Below, one piece after another: positions 1 to 11,685 of a DNA stretch of 64,000 nucleotides; positions within the stretch are counted from its first letter, which is position 1, and each line of letters starts with the position of its first letter. This DNA comes from Allium sativum (Eukaryota; Streptophyta; Magnoliopsida; Asparagales; Amaryllidaceae). The translations under genes were made by a program, and so were the position numbers. Below the pieces are notes generated by a model that had not been told where the DNA came from, ran no database searches, and saw nothing but the letters and a program-made list of their open reading frames with translations. The stretch is taken from positions 90,044,599 to 90,108,598 of the forward strand of contig CM060911.1 in the NCBI GenBank assembly GCA_030737875.1, given 5' to 3'.

Positions 1-206
1 CTTGGTATTAGAGCTAAAGGTTACCAGATCGGATAAAATTTTTGAAACTATTTTTCAAAAAGAAGTCATAAAGAAGCATTTTCAAGAAAAAGTGTTAATT
101 CAAAGCCTTATGCACTATCTTTCTATCCTTCGTTTTGAATCTTTCCTTTTTGTTTCATTATGTCTGGGGATCTTAACCTTCCAGAGGGTGTACCGATAAC
201 TGGCTG
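1..206 (+). pseudogene. Leader and gag start of a decayed Ty3/gypsy element (outermost host)
   Basis: Positions 3-14 read TGGTATTAGAGC, one base from the initiator tRNA-Met primer site TGGTATCAGAGC, so the window opens just inside an LTR whose body lies to the left. An ATG at 160 opens a gag-like frame (MSGDLNLPEG...) that is cut at 206 by Tekay-1 and resumes in frame at 10185. A 65-aa frame from base 2 merely crosses the leader and is not a separate gene. The lineage is Ty3/gypsy, judged from the gag, zinc-knuckle and protease remains at 10180-11685; I could not place it further. Confidence 0.7.
202..206. repeat. Target-site duplication GGCTG, left copy (Tekay-1)
   Basis: The five bases before the Tekay-1 5' LTR are GGCTG and are repeated exactly at 10180-10184 after the 3' LTR. 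This is the expected footprint of a single integration event. Confidence 0.93.
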
Positions 207-1229
207 TGTAACGACCCGCATTCTACGCATCATAGGATCGTAGGATATTTATTTCTTTCACATACGAAGTCGTATGGTCATGTAACTTTGGGAGACGACT
301 ATTGGGGTCATTTCCCATGTTCATGATTTTTCCCGATTTTTAAATAACCATTTTACCCCTAGTTGGCACTGTTTTGGCCATAACTTTTGACTGGAAATGA
401 ATTTTGACCTGAAACCACTTCCATTGGCTTTGAATGATAGTTTCTCTTTCCGTAGAGTGGTCACATTAGCCAAACGGACTCACCGTTTGGGAGATATGGC
501 TGAAACAAGTTTCAGATGGAGAAAAACAGCTTAATTGGGCTTAACCGGGTGATTAGCGGCTAGGCCCAAGGGGAATTTCGGGTTTAGAGGTATAGGAGGT
601 CTGATTAGGGTTAGGTTATCACTTTCATTTCAGTTTTGAGCCGCCACAAACCTCCTTGACACCTTAGTAATGGCTTCCAACATCTAAAACACCCCAAATC
701 ACTCTCTAATTGAAGATTAGGCTTAGCAACACCAAATTAAGGGGAAAAAGCACCAAAGCAAGGTTGGAACTGCTGTTAGACATCAGTATTCGCCCCAAAT
801 CAGAGGAGTTTCAGTTCTGAGAATTTCATTTGTGGCCAAGGTGAGTGATAGCATCATTTTGACACTAATTACGGTTAATTAAGGGTAATTAGTAAGGATT
901 AGCGAATTTATATGTAAATAAATTCTGGAAAAATTCTTAAAATTCTAAAATAATGTTTTAAGGCTCTGTTAGAAATTTGGCTTAATTTCGATGTGTTTTG
1001 CTAATTGTATGCTTAAGTATGATTAAGAGTGCTTAAGGGAAAATATGAAGTTTTAGCTACTTTTGATCCATTTTGATTCATTTGAATTGTTGGTTGTTGT
1101 TTGTGGTTGCTATTACATGTTGCTATGACTCTGTGGTATGTTTCATGATTGATTAGAATAGTTAAATTGCTCGAAAACGTCGTCGAATGGCGTAGAAAGC
1201 TTGCTGGAAAATTGCAGAAGTGTGCAGGT

Positions 1230-1745
1230 TCCGAACCGGTTCGGATCGGAGAAAGGGGGTCGGATCGGATTTGTGAACTGACCAAGGGGATTCGAACTGG
1301 ATTGGAACTTGTCGCTGGGGAAGGCTTGGCAAAAAGGAAGGCTGTTCACTTAGAGTTGGGGTGGACAAGGGGATCGGATCGGAGTAAGCTAGGGAGCGGA
1401 GCGGATCGGATCGGAAGAGTGATTGGAGGCCAGATCGGATCGATTGAGACGCAGGGCTCGGATCGGAAGCAAACACTCGGGAGAACTAGCAAGAGGGAAA
1501 GCCACGCGGATCAGATGGCCAGGAGGGATCGGATCGGAATACGTGAAGAAATAAGCTAGGGATCGGAGCGTTGGAAGGAAGGATACCCGACCCGACCTGG
1601 AGGAGGACCCCGACCCGACCCGGAGCGAAGTACCCGACCCGAATCGAATGAAAGAAGACCCGAACCCAGAGGAAGATGGCACTCCGAACCGAACCGAGCA
1701 TGGGTGACCGAACCGAACCGAATTCTAGAGCTGCTACTGCACGAC
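1230..1745. other. CpG-dense island of Tekay-1 5' LTR made of CGGAT/CCGAACC/GACCCGA words
   Basis: About 500 bp built of overlapping short words: GGATCGG in the first half, then CCCGACCCGA and CCGAACCGAA in the second. It stands out from the AT-rich LTR. The corresponding island of Tekay-2 uses similar words but does not align, although the flanks do (left: CGTCGAATGGCG; right: CCCGAGATGCAAAGG). It repeats at about 8585-9100 in the 3' LTR. Function unknown. Confidence 0.7.
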
Positions 1746-2320
1746 AACTTTTCTGAAGACCCACTCCAATTCGACCAAACCCGAGATGCAAAGGAAGTCC
1801 AAATGAGAAGTTAGAGCTTAAGATTCAGATGGGAATCAACGAGTTCACTTCATGGTTGGGCTTTGCTGCGGGACGCGTGCTAAGGAGTTATCGACACCCA
1901 TAGCTTTGGACCCCTATGGTAGGAGGTACGAAGGCGGATTCAGGGCCATTATGGCATTGGTAGAACCAAGGGCTATGACCAATGAAGTGGGTCATTGAAA
2001 TGTTTGGTCATGACTCCAAGTGTTTGGCTTGGTCACAGCAGGGTTTCTACAAGTCGGGATTCGTCGTTGCCTCAGTTTGTCTAGTGTTCCAAAGTGGTAG
2101 ATGTCGTATGCTTTAGGCACTGAGTGAGAGGTGTGAGGATGGTTGCTATGGATGATTTGTTGCTATCATTTTGACATGCACACCCCACCCCCGTATACTT
2201 ACACTAATTATTATGGTACCTTGGAGTATTGTACGGTATGTGGTACTAACTCTTTGGTTGCAGGTCCAGGTTCAGGTATGGCTTAGTATACCTGTCATTA
2301 TTCTGTTTAGATGCTTATCG

Positions 2321-2393
2321 CTCATACCAGGCTTTATGTCTGACCCAGAGTTTTATGTCTCTTCTTATTACTCTGGGTGCTCACACGAGCAGA
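2321..2393 (+). promoter_or_regulatory. Conserved LTR 3'-end module (probable R/U5 leader)
   Basis: Contains CTCATACCAG, then TGACCCAGAGTTTTAT, then ACTCTGGGTGC and an ACGAGCAG. The same order occurs in Tekay-2 (from 14638 and 21269), in GL-plus (25485-25570) and, on the minus strand, in all GL LTRs (for example 49825-49904). Conservation between families that otherwise do not align suggests a transcribed functional segment near the LTR end, probably R or U5. That role is inference. Confidence 0.6.
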
Positions 2394-2826
2394 CTAGAGA
2401 CAGGTTAGCTGGTGATGCACGGGTAGATGATCCGGAGACGAGCAGGAGGCTTCCACGTACTATATACATAATATTCTCCCTGTGTTGTTGAAGATCACCG
2501 CTTGGGCATTGTTGGTGTATCTTCTATTTTAGCTTTCTTTTGTTTAGAGACAGTAAATTTGGAAAGTTGTAATAAGCTGTATTTGGATTTCCGCTGCTTT
2601 GAGATTGATGTTGGTTTTAATTATCAGCTTATGCACTGTCTCGCCTGTTTATGTCAAGTATGTTATTATTATATTTTATTCCATGCGCTGTGAGACATTC
2701 TACAGGTTCTTTGATTAGTTCATTCTCTTCTTTCTTTTCTTCTGACGACCGTTCTGTGCTAGCTGGGCATGTGTACAGCGCACTTTCGGAGGAAATGCAG
2801 GCTGGTGCGGGACGGGCCGTCACACT

Positions 2827-2838
2827 TGGTATCAGAGC
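2827..2838 (+). other. Primer-binding site, initiator tRNA-Met
   Basis: TGGTATCAGAGC, two bases after the LTR end, complementary to the 3' end of plant initiator tRNA-Met, which primes minus-strand DNA synthesis in chromoviruses. Confidence 0.95.
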
Positions 2839-3028
2839 TCTAGGTTGCGTAGTTAACCTAGGGAAGTTATCAGGGAGAGATAATATACGTATACGAGAGA
2901 GCGTATTTGTGATTACTTTGGTTTTTTTAAAAGCTATATATATATATACTATTAGTAGTATAAGGATGAAGTCGTACTGCACTAGCACCACTATGGAGTC
3001 GTTAATCATTTCCTTTTTCAGATTGACG
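2839..3028 (+). other. Tekay-1 untranslated leader
   Basis: A 190-nt leader between PBS and gag. Positions 2892-2910 are identical over 19 nt to 25988-26006 in GL-plus. Positions 2945-2962 form a perfect stem of 7-bp arms (TATACTA/TAGTATA) around TTAG, also present in Tekay-2 at 15261-15278. Retrotransposon leaders often carry packaging signals; assigning one here is inference. Confidence 0.6.
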
Positions 3029-6000
3029 ATGAGCCGAGATACTAGAGGTGCTGGTAGGGGAGCCAATAATGGGAATGCTGCTGACATGAGGACGATGTTT
3101 ACTGACCTCATGAGAGAGATGCTTAGAGATGTGCAGAGGGCAGCTCCCAATGGTGGAAATGGTGGTGGTCTAATAGTGCAGGCGCCAAGAGTCGACTTCG
3201 CCAAGCTGAATAAGGATTATACTAGCCTTGGTGGGAAGCCGTTCCACGGAACGGAGTCGGCTACGAATGTTCAGGATTGGTTGGATAGTTGTGAGCGTAT
3301 CTTCGAGGATTTGGGTATCGAGGATGCGATGAAGAGAAAGCTAGCGTCCCGTCAGCTGCAAGGGCGGGCAATGAATTGGTGGAATGCTATAAAGGCAGCT
3401 ACTCCCGAAGATCAGATTACTTGGGAGCAGTTTAAGGCTCGCTTTAGCGAGAAGTTCATTCCAGCTGCCCAGAAGTCAGTATTGTTCAAGAGGTTCTTGG
3501 AACTCAAGCAGAATGGAAGGGCAGTTTCTGATTATATTGCTGAGTTCGACACTTTGTCAAAGTATGGGTTATCTCTTATTGATACTGCCGAGAAAAAGAA
3601 TGAGAGATTCATAACTGGGTTAGATCAGTACTTAGGGGAAAGGCTTATTAACCACATCGATGAGACGTTTGAATCGATTGTGGGGAAAGCGTTAAGATCA
3701 GAAAGTCTCTACCCTAAGTCGAAGACTGAAGTTGCATCTGCAGATGAGCCAAAGCCACAAGCTAGTGGTGGAGGCAAAGGTGGTTCTCAGAATAAGAGAA
3801 AGCAGAATCAGGCTAAGGATGGCCAGAAGAAAAAGAATAAGCAAGATGTGGAGTGCTTCAGCTGTGGTAAGAAGGGCCATTATGCTAGTAATTGTCGGGC
3901 CAAGCCAGCGGATAGGAAGTGCTTCAATTGTGGCCAATTGGGACATCACAAGGACAAGTGTCCGCAGCCCCCTAAGGAAAAGCAAATGGTGAAAGCATAT
4001 GCTCTTAATGCTATTCCTTCTTCGTCGAATGCCCCAACTGCGGCGGAGAAGGGAAAGAATGTCGTCATTCAAGGTATGCTTTCTGTTTATGATGTTCCTG
4101 TTAGAGTTTGGTTTGATACCGGAGCTTCCAGTTCTTTCATATCTAGTGACCTGGTAGATAGGTTGGAATTGGAGCCCGAAATTGTCGATAGACCTTTAGT
4201 AGTGACGAACCCGATTGGTGGTTCGGCTAGCCTTAGCATGATTTGTCGCAATGTGGTCTTATCGAGTCATGGATGCATGTTTGTTTGTGATTGCTTTGTT
4301 TTGGGCTTTACTGGGTTTGGCATTATTTTGGGAGTAGATTGGCTCCAAAGATACGGGGTGGTGGTAGACTGTGAGGGCTTGTTGGTGACAGCTAGAGCGG
4401 ATGATGGGCGGAGGATAGTGTTTGGTGGTCTACCCAGTAAGGGGGTATTGGCTAGTTTTCTAAACTCCCTCGACATTCCGCATAGTGAGTTGTCAGGTTT
4501 GCCCGTGGTTGGCCAGTATCCGGATGTTTTCGAAGAAGTGACCGGACTTCCACCACACCGAGAGATTGAATTTCGTATTGATTTGGTAAAAGATGCCAGG
4601 CCTATAGTGATGCCACTTCGTCGCATGGCACCAAGGGAGCAGCGAGAGCTCGAGGTGCAAGTCAGCGATCTTTTGAAGAAGGGATTTATCAGAAGGAGTG
4701 TTTCTGAATGGGGAGCACCAGTTGTGTTTGCTACCAAGGCGGATGGTTCCCTTCGTTTGTGTGTAGACTACCGCGAGTTGAATAAAGTGACGAGGAAGAA
4801 CAAGTATCCTCTACCGCGGATAGATGATTTGTTTGATCAGTTGAGTGGCGCGAGAGTATTCTCTCAGTTGGATCTCGCGACAAGTTTTCATCAGCTTAGA
4901 GTGGAAGCTGAGAGTATAGCTAAAACGGCATTTCGAACGCCGTCTGGATTTTATGAATGGTTGGTTATGCCATTTGGGCTGACTAATGCCCCGGCATATT
5001 TTGTGGACCTTATGAATAGGGTATTCAGAGATCAGCTGAATAAGTCTGTCCTTGTGTTCGTTGATGATATTTTGGTCTATTCGAGGACAGAGGAAGAACA
5101 CAAGGAACATTTAAGGGTAGCGATGGAGGTGTTGAGAAAACACCAATTGAAAGCAAAGTTTTCTAAGTGTCACTTCTGGAAGAGGGAGGTGAGGTTCTTG
5201 GGCCATGTTGTATCAGAGAATGGTATTGCCGTGGACCCAGCGAAGGTGGCTACGGTACAAGATTGGCCTACGCCCAAGAACGCAACAGATGTAAGAAGTT
5301 TCTTGGGATTAGCGGGATATTATCGTAAGTTTATCCAAGGTTTCTCCAAGATAGCAGCATCATTGACCCAGTTGACCAAGAAAAATCAAGCTTTTGTTTG
5401 GGATGAAAGGTGCGAGAATGCATTTAAAAGCCTAAAGGACAAGTTGACAAGCGCACCAGTGTTAGTCATTCCTAAGGGGGATGAAGAGATGACGGTATAC
5501 ACGGATGCCTGTGGTACCGGACTGGGTGCTGTATTGATGCAAGGCGGTAGGGCTGTAGCTTACGCAAGTCGGCAATTGAAACTGCACGAGAGAAGATACC
5601 CTACCCATGATTTAGAATTGGCAGCAATCGTGTTCGCGTTAAAGATGTGGAGACACTATCTCTTGGGAGAAAGATTTGAGCTGTTTACAGACCATAAGTC
5701 GTTGAAATATCTCTTCTCCCAGAAGGATTTAAATCTCCGTCAGCAGAGATGGTTAGAGTTCTTAGCTTCCTACGATTTTGACATCGCATACACACCAGGA
5801 AAGGGCAATGCGGTGGCTGATGCATTGAGCAGAAGACATGCCAGCTTAGGGGCTATGTTCCTTGAATGGAAGCAACTGGAGTATATCGCGGGGTTTGATT
5901 TCAGACCAAAGTGCGAATTGGATCCAGAAATGTTAGCAAGTTTGACGATCAGACCCACTTTGATTGAACGAATCGGCTCTAGTCAGAGGGACGATCCTAA

Positions 6001-7405
6001 CCTATTGGAAATCATCTCCAAGTTAGAGATGGGTATCGATGAGGAGATGAACAAGTATGGGCTTGATCGAGATAGATGGCTTAGAAAGGATGGAAAGCTT
6101 GTTGTACCCAATGTCAATGGATTGAGAGATGAAGTGCTTAGAGAATGTCATCACTCAAAGCTGACTATACACCCCGGTGGTAACAAGATGTATCGAAATA
6201 TGAAGCAGACTTACTACTGGGAAGGGATGAAAAGAGACGTTGGGAAGTTTATATCCAAGTGCATGAATTGCCAGCTAGTTAAAGCCGAGCAAAAGAAGCC
6301 TAGTGGGTTGTTACAGCCTTTAGAAATTCCCGAATGGAAATGGGAGCAAGTCTCGATGGATTTCATCGATGGTTTACCAAGGACTAGATCGGGATATGAT
6401 AGCATTTGGGTAATTGTGGATCGACTGACTAAAAGTGCAAGGTTTATACCAGTCAAATCGACCAGAACGGCAACTAAGTTAGCAGAATTGTATATGAAGT
6501 GGATAGTGAGATTTCATGGAGTACCTAAAAGCATTGTGAGCGACCGAGACCCGTTGTTCACTAGTGGGTTTTGGAAGAGCTTGCAAGAGGCGTTAGGGTC
6601 AGAGTTACATCTTAGTACCGCATATCATCCTCAGACCGACGGTCAAACGGAAAGGGTGAACCTTATTTTGGAAGATCTCTTGAGAGCATGTATATTGGAT
6701 TTTGGTGGATCATGGGATGACCGTTTGCATCTAGTAGAGTTTGCATATAATAATAGCTACCAATCCAGTATCGGTATGGCTCCGTTTGAAGCTTTGTATG
6801 GAAGACCTTGCAACTCACCATCATGTTGGATAGAGACTGGCGAGAAGTTTATGCTTGGACCAGATGTGGTGAGGGAAACTTCAGATAAGATCAAGATCAT
6901 TCAGCAACGAATGAAGGCAGCCCAAGATAGACAGAAGAGTTATGCTGATAAGAGGCGAAGAGACCTAAAATTCTCCGTTGGCGACTTGGTGTTTGTCAAG
7001 ATTTCTCCGTTGAAGAGCGTAATACGATTTGGTAGGAAAGGCAAGTTGGCACCAAGATTTGTTGGCCCATTCCCTGTTCTTGAACTAGTCGGGAATTTGG
7101 CATATAGAATTGACTTACCGGAGAAGATGGCAGGAGTTCATAACGTATTTCATGTTTCCCAACTAAGGAAGTTCGTTCACGACTCAGATATAACTATTTC
7201 ACCTGATCAGTTAGAGGACTTCGAAGTAGAACCCGAGGCGGTTGGGAACCGCAAGCCGGCCCGTATTGTCGAGTACGACATGAAGCAACTTCGAAGGAAG
7301 GCGGTGAAGCTAGTCAAGGTACAGTGGAGCGAGGACGAGAGTGATTGTACTTGGGAAACAGAGGGGGATATAAGGAAGAAGTATCCAGAACTCTTTGTCT
7401 GGTAA
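3029..7405 (+). CDS. gag-pol: Tekay-type gag-pol polyprotein with chromodomain
   Basis: A single 1458-aa frame that makes capsid, protease, reverse transcriptase/RNase H and integrase. Residues from the ATG at 3029: gag capsid about 70-240; two CCHC zinc knuckles at 276-289 ([14 protein letters not shown]) and 298-311; protease DTGA at D363; reverse transcriptase with VDD at D679-D680; RNase H TDAC at D826; integrase HHCC domain from H1041 to C1078/C1081; catalytic D1111, D1172, E1208 with D-35-E spacing; a GPF region; and a C-terminal chromodomain, about 1400-1458 (VEYD, KVQW, CTWE). No stop or frameshift was seen, and gag and pol are in one frame, as usual for this lineage. The frame is open upstream to 2651, but that part is LTR and leader; MSRDTRGAG at 3029 matches the start of the Tekay-2 gag, so I chose it. 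In this family the chromodomain steers integration toward heterochromatin. Confidence 0.95.
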   Translation: MSRDTRGAGRGANNGNAADMRTMFTDLMREMLRDVQRAAPNGGNGGGLIVQAPRVDFAKLNKDYTSLGGKPFHGTESATNVQDWLDSCERIFEDLGIEDAMKRKLASRQLQGRAMNWWNAIKAATPEDQITWEQFKARFSEKFIPAAQKSVLFKRFLELKQNGRAVSDYIAEFDTLSKYGLSLIDTAEKKNERFITGLDQYLGERLINHIDETFESIVGKALRSESLYPKSKTEVASADEPKPQASGGGKGGSQNKRKQNQAKDGQKKKNKQDVECFSCGKKGHYASNCRAKPADRKCFNCGQLGHHKDKCPQPPKEKQMVKAYALNAIPSSSNAPTAAEKGKNVVIQGMLSVYDVPVRVWFDTGASSSFISSDLVDRLELEPEIVDRPLVVTNPIGGSASLSMICRNVVLSSHGCMFVCDCFVLGFTGFGIILGVDWLQRYGVVVDCEGLLVTARADDGRRIVFGGLPSKGVLASFLNSLDIPHSELSGLPVVGQYPDVFEEVTGLPPHREIEFRIDLVKDARPIVMPLRRMAPREQRELEVQVSDLLKKGFIRRSVSEWGAPVVFATKADGSLRLCVDYRELNKVTRKNKYPLPRIDDLFDQLSGARVFSQLDLATSFHQLRVEAESIAKTAFRTPSGFYEWLVMPFGLTNAPAYFVDLMNRVFRDQLNKSVLVFVDDILVYSRTEEEHKEHLRVAMEVLRKHQLKAKFSKCHFWKREVRFLGHVVSENGIAVDPAKVATVQDWPTPKNATDVRSFLGLAGYYRKFIQGFSKIAASLTQLTKKNQAFVWDERCENAFKSLKDKLTSAPVLVIPKGDEEMTVYTDACGTGLGAVLMQGGRAVAYASRQLKLHERRYPTHDLELAAIVFALKMWRHYLLGERFELFTDHKSLKYLFSQKDLNLRQQRWLEFLASYDFDIAYTPGKGNAVADALSRRHASLGAMFLEWKQLEYIAGFDFRPKCELDPEMLASLTIRPTLIERIGSSQRDDPNLLEIISKLEMGIDEEMNKYGLDRDRWLRKDGKLVVPNVNGLRDEVLRECHHSKLTIHPGGNKMYRNMKQTYYWEGMKRDVGKFISKCMNCQLVKAEQKKPSGLLQPLEIPEWKWEQVSMDFIDGLPRTRSGYDSIWVIVDRLTKSARFIPVKSTRTATKLAELYMKWIVRFHGVPKSIVSDRDPLFTSGFWKSLQEALGSELHLSTAYHPQTDGQTERVNLILEDLLRACILDFGGSWDDRLHLVEFAYNNSYQSSIGMAPFEALYGRPCNSPSCWIETGEKFMLGPDVVRETSDKIKIIQQRMKAAQDRQKSYADKRRRDLKFSVGDLVFVKISPLKSVIRFGRKGKLAPRFVGPFPVLELVGNLAYRIDLPEKMAGVHNVFHVSQLRKFVHDSDITISPDQLEDFEVEPEAVGNRKPARIVEYDMKQLRRKAVKLVKVQWSEDESDCTWETEGDIRKKYPELFVW

Positions 7406-7429
7406 GATTTTAACTTCGATTTAGTTTTT

Positions 7430-7500
7430 CCGCATGCTAGGGTAGGCTTGTTTGCTTGTTTTGCATATTTGATTGTTGTATATGGTTGTTAGGCATGCGG
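7430..7500 (+). other. 3' untranslated stem-loop before the polypurine tract
   Basis: CCGCATGC at 7430-7437 pairs with GCATGCGG at 7493-7500 (8 bp) across about 55 nt. Tekay-2 keeps the same arms at 19087-19094 and 19142-19149, although the loop has changed. It lies between the gag-pol stop and the polypurine tract. Role unknown. Confidence 0.55.
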
Positions 7501-7548
7501 GATCCCTTGTATGTTTTGAGTTACGGAATTTCGGGGGCGAAATTTCTT

Positions 7549-7561
7549 AAGGGGGGAAGAG
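7549..7561 (+). other. Polypurine tract of Tekay-1
   Basis: AAGGGGGGAAGAG directly abuts the 3' LTR and is where plus-strand DNA synthesis is primed. It is preceded by TTTCGGGGGCGAAATTTCTT, close in form to the pre-LTR sequence of the GL elements. Confidence 0.92.
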
Positions 7562-10179
7562 TGTAACGACCCGCATTCTACGCATCATAGGATCGTAGGA
7601 TATTTATTTCTTTCACATACGAAGTCGTATGGTCATGTAACTTTGGGAGACGACTATTGGGGTCATTTCCCATGTTCATGATTTTTCCCGATTTTTAAAT
7701 AACCATTTTACCCCTAGTTGGCACTGTTTTGGCCATAACTTTTGACTGGAAATGAATTTTGACCTGAAACCACTTCCATTGGCTTTGAATGATAGTTTCT
7801 CTTTCCGTAGAGTGGTCACATTAGCCAAACGGACTCACCGTTTGGGAGATATGGCTGAAACAAGTTTCAGATGGAGAAAAACAGCTTAATTGGGCTTAAC
7901 CGGGTGATTAGCGGCTAGGCCCAAGGGGAATTTCGGGTTTAGAGGTATAGGAGGTCTGATTAGGGTTAGGTTATCACTTTCATTTCAGTTTTGAGCCGCC
8001 ACAAACCTCCTTGACACCTTAGTAATGGCTTCCTACATCTAAAACACCCCAAATCACTCTCTAATTGAAGATTAGGCTTAGCAACACCAAATTAAGGGGA
8101 AAAAGCACCAAAGCAAGGTTGGAACTGCTGTTAGACATCAGTATTCGCCCCAAATCAGAGGAGTTTCAGTTCTGAGAATTTCAGTTGTGGCCAAGGTGAG
8201 TGATAGCATCATTTTGACACTAATTACGGTTAATTAAGGGTAATTAGTAAGGATTAGCGAATTTATACGTAAATAAATTCTGGAAAAATTCTTAAAATTC
8301 TAAAATAATGTTTTAAGGCTCTGTTAGAAATTTGGCTTAATTTCGATGTGTTTTGCTAATTGTATGCTTAAGTATGATTAAGAGTGCTTAAGGGAAAATA
8401 TGAAGTTTTAGCTACTTTTGATCTATTTTGATTCATTTGAATTGTTGGTTGTTGTTTGTGGTTGCTATTACATGTTGCTATGACTCTGTGGTATGTTTCA
8501 TGATTGATTAGAATAGTTAAATTGCTCGAAAACGTCGTCGAATGGCGTAGAAAGCTTGCTGGAAAATTGCAGAAGTGTGCAGGTTCCGAACCGGTTCGGA
8601 TCGGAGAAAGGGGGTCGGATCGGATTTGTGAACTGACCAAGGGGATTCGAACTGGATTGGAACTTGTCGCTGGGGAAGGCTTGGCAAAAAGGAAGGTTGT
8701 TCACTTAGAGTTGGGGTGGACAAGGGGATCGGATCGGAGTAAGCTAGGGAGCGGAGCGGATCGGATCGGAAGAGTGATTGGAGGCCAGATTGGATCGATT
8801 GAGACGCAGGGCTCGGATCGGAAGCAAACACTCGGGAGAACTAGCAAGAGGGAAAGCCACGCGGATCAGATGGCCAGGAGGGATCGGATCGGAATACGTG
8901 AAGAAATAAGCTAGGGATCGGAGCGTTGGAAGGAAGGATACCCGACCCGACCTGGAGGAGGACCCCGACCCGACCCGGAGCGAAGTACCCGACCCGAATC
9001 GAATGAAAGAAGACCCGAACCCAGAGGAAGATGGCACTCCGAACCGAACCGAGCATGGGTGACCGAACCGAACCGAATTCTAGAGCTGCTACTGCACGAC
9101 AACTTTTCTGAAGACCCACTCCAATTCGACCAAACCCGAGATGCAAAGGAAGTCCAAATGAGAAGTTAGAGCTTAAGATTCAGATGGGAATCAACGAGTT
9201 CACTTCATGGTTGGGCTTTGCTGCGGGACGCGTGCTAAGGAGTTATCGACACCCATAGCTTTGGACCCCTATGGTAGGAGGTACGAAGGCGGATTCAGGG
9301 CCATTATGGCATTGGTAGAACCAAGGGCTATGACCAATGAAGTGGGTCATTGAAATGTTTGGTCATGACTCCAAGTGTTTGGCTTGGTCACAGCAGGGTT
9401 TCTACAAGTCGGGATTCGTCGTTGCCTCAGTTTGTCTAGTGTTCCAAAGTGGTAGATGTCGTATGCTTTAGGCACTGAGTGAGAGGTGTGAGGATGGTTG
9501 TTATGGATGATTTGTTGCTATCATTTTGACATGCACACCCCACCCCCGTATACTTACACTAATTATTATGGTACCTTGGAGTATTGTACGGTATGTGGTA
9601 CTAACTCTTTGGTTGCAGGTCCAGGTTCAGGTATGGCTTAGTATACCTGTCATTATTCTGTTTAGCTGCTTATCGCTCATACCAGGCTTTATGTCTGACC
9701 CAGAGTTTTATGTCTCTTCTTATTACTCTGGGTGCTCACACGAGCAGACTAGAGACAGGTTAGCTGGTGATGCACGGGTAGATGATCCGGAGACGAGCAG
9801 GAGGCTTCCACGTACTATATACATAATATTCTCCCTGTGTTGTTGAAGATCACCGCTTGGGCATTGTTGGTGTATCTTCTATTTTAGCTTTCTTTTGTTT
9901 AGAGACAGTAAATTTGGAAAGTTGTAATAAGCTGTATTTGGATTTCCGCTGCTTTGAGATTGATGTTGGTTTTAATTATCAGCTTATGCACTGTCTCGCC
10001 TGTTTATGTCAAGTATGTTATTATTATATTTTATTCCATGCGCTGTGAGACATTCTACAGGTTCTTTGATTAGTTCATTCTCTTCTTTCTTTTCTTCTGA
10101 CGACCGTTCTGTGCTAGCTGGGCATGTGTACAGCGCACTTTCGGAGGAAATGCAGGCTGGTGCGGGACGGGCCGTCACA
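7562..10179 (+). repeat. Tekay-1 3' LTR (2618 bp)
   Basis: Same length as the 5' LTR and nearly identical to it; differences noticed include single substitutions near 8034, 8185, 8268, 8695 and 9666. It ends CCGTCACA and is followed by the TSD GGCTG. Confidence 0.95.
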
Positions 10180-10184
10180 GGCTG
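10180..10184. repeat. Target-site duplication GGCTG, right copy (Tekay-1)
   Basis: Exact repeat of 202-206. Removing Tekay-1 and one copy restores the reading frame of the host gag relic. Confidence 0.93.
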
Positions 10185-11685
10185 GTTCTGGAGATACCTA
10201 GAAGCTAGGGCCAATGACGCGGCCCAGCAGACATTCCTCCTCCCCCAGCTGCTGCTCCTCCTCCTCCGAGAGGAAATGCTTTATCAAAGATCTGTAGAGA
10301 CTTTAGATCCATCGGTGGAAAAGAATCATTCGTGGAAGCCAGAAACTAACTCTAGGAGACTGAGGACTTATTCATTATCTTTGAAATAGATGAGAAGCAA
10401 AAACTACAGTTGGTGGTGTGGTTGCTCAAAGACGAGGCCTCCTTCTAGTGGGAAGTCATTAATGCTGAAAGACCGATATAGACTTGGGAGGACTTCAGGG
10501 CGAGATTTGAAATGAAGTTCCTCTCACAAGCTGAGCAGAGTCTGCAAATTGAGAAGTTCCTATCACTTAAACAGGGAAGCTTGTCGGTCAAAGAATACGT
10601 CAATAAATACAACCAGCTAGCTCGATTTGGACTGGAGTTAGTAAACACTCCACACAAGACGGCTCTCTGCTTTGCCAAAGGACTGAATGAGCCACTGCAA
10701 GGTTTGGCAATGTCCCATATACCTTTGGGAGCGACTTACGAGAGACTGGTGGACATGGCTCTGTTGCAAAAGGAGAACAAAGATGAGAAGAAGGAGGTGA
10801 AGAAGGAAGAGCCTCAAAACAAGAAACGAGATGGATCTCATAACAAGAAGACGAACCCCAAGAAAGGCGGGAAGGATAATAAATCATCTAAGAAGATGAA
10901 GTGTAATTTCTGTGGGATACCTGGGCACTTGGATAGGGACTGTAGAAAGAAAAAGAGGAAATTGGGCGCTTGTTTCCAGAGCGGGGATACTGGACACTTG
11001 TCTAAGGACTGCCCAAAAAGGAAAGGGCAGGGACAGAGGACTAGATCATCTTCTGGAGGGCAGGTTCATGCTCTCGTCGCACCTCTGCAGGAGTGAGGTA
11101 TACATATTTCTGTTGTGAGATTAGTTTATCTGTTTGATAATCCTGTTTGTACTCTATTTGATTCTGGCGCATCGCACTCTTTTATATCTACTGCTTTAGT
11201 TGAATTTCTGCACCTAGACACCCATATAATAGAGGATCCCTTGGTTGTTTCAAATCCAATTGGGGGCTCAGTTTATTTGTCAATGATTTGTTTGGATTTG
11301 GAAATATCTATTTTAAGCGTTGGGTTTAAATGTAATGCTTATGTTTTGGGCTTTATGGGCTGATTCTAGGCATGGACTGGCTATCCAGTAATGGTGTTGT
11401 CCTCGATTGTGAAAAGAGAGTGGTTAGACTCATGACTCGCCTCGGTAACACTCTCGAAATCTCTTGTAATCCCATGAATTCTGTTATGCTAAGTTATCTA
11501 GAATCTCTTGATGCGCCTGTTGAGAATTTACAGTCTGTTAGAGCAGTCCATGAATACTCGGATGTGTTTGAATAGGTAAAGGGCTTACCTCCAAAGCGGG
11601 AGATAGACTTCCGCATATACCTCATTAACAATTCAAAACCCGTTGCTTTACCCGTTAGACACATGGCTCCAAGGAAGAGAAAAGA
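10185..11685 (+). pseudogene. Decayed Ty3/gypsy gag-protease-RT fragment
   Basis: Continues the gag begun at 160. Frame is lost near 10240-10265 in a CTGCTGCTCCTCC-type microsatellite. The downstream gag frame (through 11093) has four in-frame stops before 10500, then reads through a capsid-like segment and two zinc knuckles (CNFCGIPGHLDRDC intact; the second starts CFQSGDTGH and has lost its second cysteine). Protease remains at about 11115-11570, with FDSGASHSFIS, but a frameshift falls near 11361. A stop follows DVFE at about 11573, and the first RT residues (VALPVRHMAP) are cut at 11685 by the insertion of GL-plus. The element is dead. The rest of its pol presumably lies beyond the nested insertions to the right of the window. 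Confidence 0.85.

Larger units (their letters stand above)
207..2824 (+). repeat. Tekay-1 5' LTR (2618 bp)
   Basis: Starts TGTAACGACCC and ends CCGTCACA, directly followed by CT and the PBS. It should carry the element's promoter and polyadenylation signals. It holds a CpG-dense island (about 1230-1745) and, near its 3' end, a block at 2321-2393 that recurs in every LTR family of this window. No coding sequence was recognised; the short frames in it are duplicated exactly in the 3' LTR and are by-products of the LTR sequence. Confidence 0.95.
207..10179 (+). mobile_element. Tekay-1: complete autonomous Ty3/gypsy chromovirus
   Basis: A 9,973-bp LTR retrotransposon with equal-length LTRs (2618 bp), tRNA-Met PBS, one uninterrupted gag-pol frame, a polypurine tract and a perfect 5-bp TSD. 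The C-terminal chromodomain and LTR start TGTAACGACCCG place it in the Tekay (Del) lineage of chromoviruses. I noticed about eight single-base differences between the two LTRs, so insertion was recent. It splits the gag of an older gypsy element. It is the only element in the window that could supply reverse transcriptase and integrase to the non-autonomous elements nearby. Confidence 0.95.

Noticed and set aside
1013..1791. Cluster of 60-136-aa frames on both strands in Tekay LTRs (also 8368-9146, 13602-14327, 20232-20958)
   Set aside because: They come from the CpG-dense word repeats, overlap in many frames and show no known domain.
2651..3028. N-terminal extension of the gag-pol frame upstream of 3029
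   Set aside because: It crosses the LTR end, PBS and leader, and the Tekay-2 gag starts at the equivalent of 3029.
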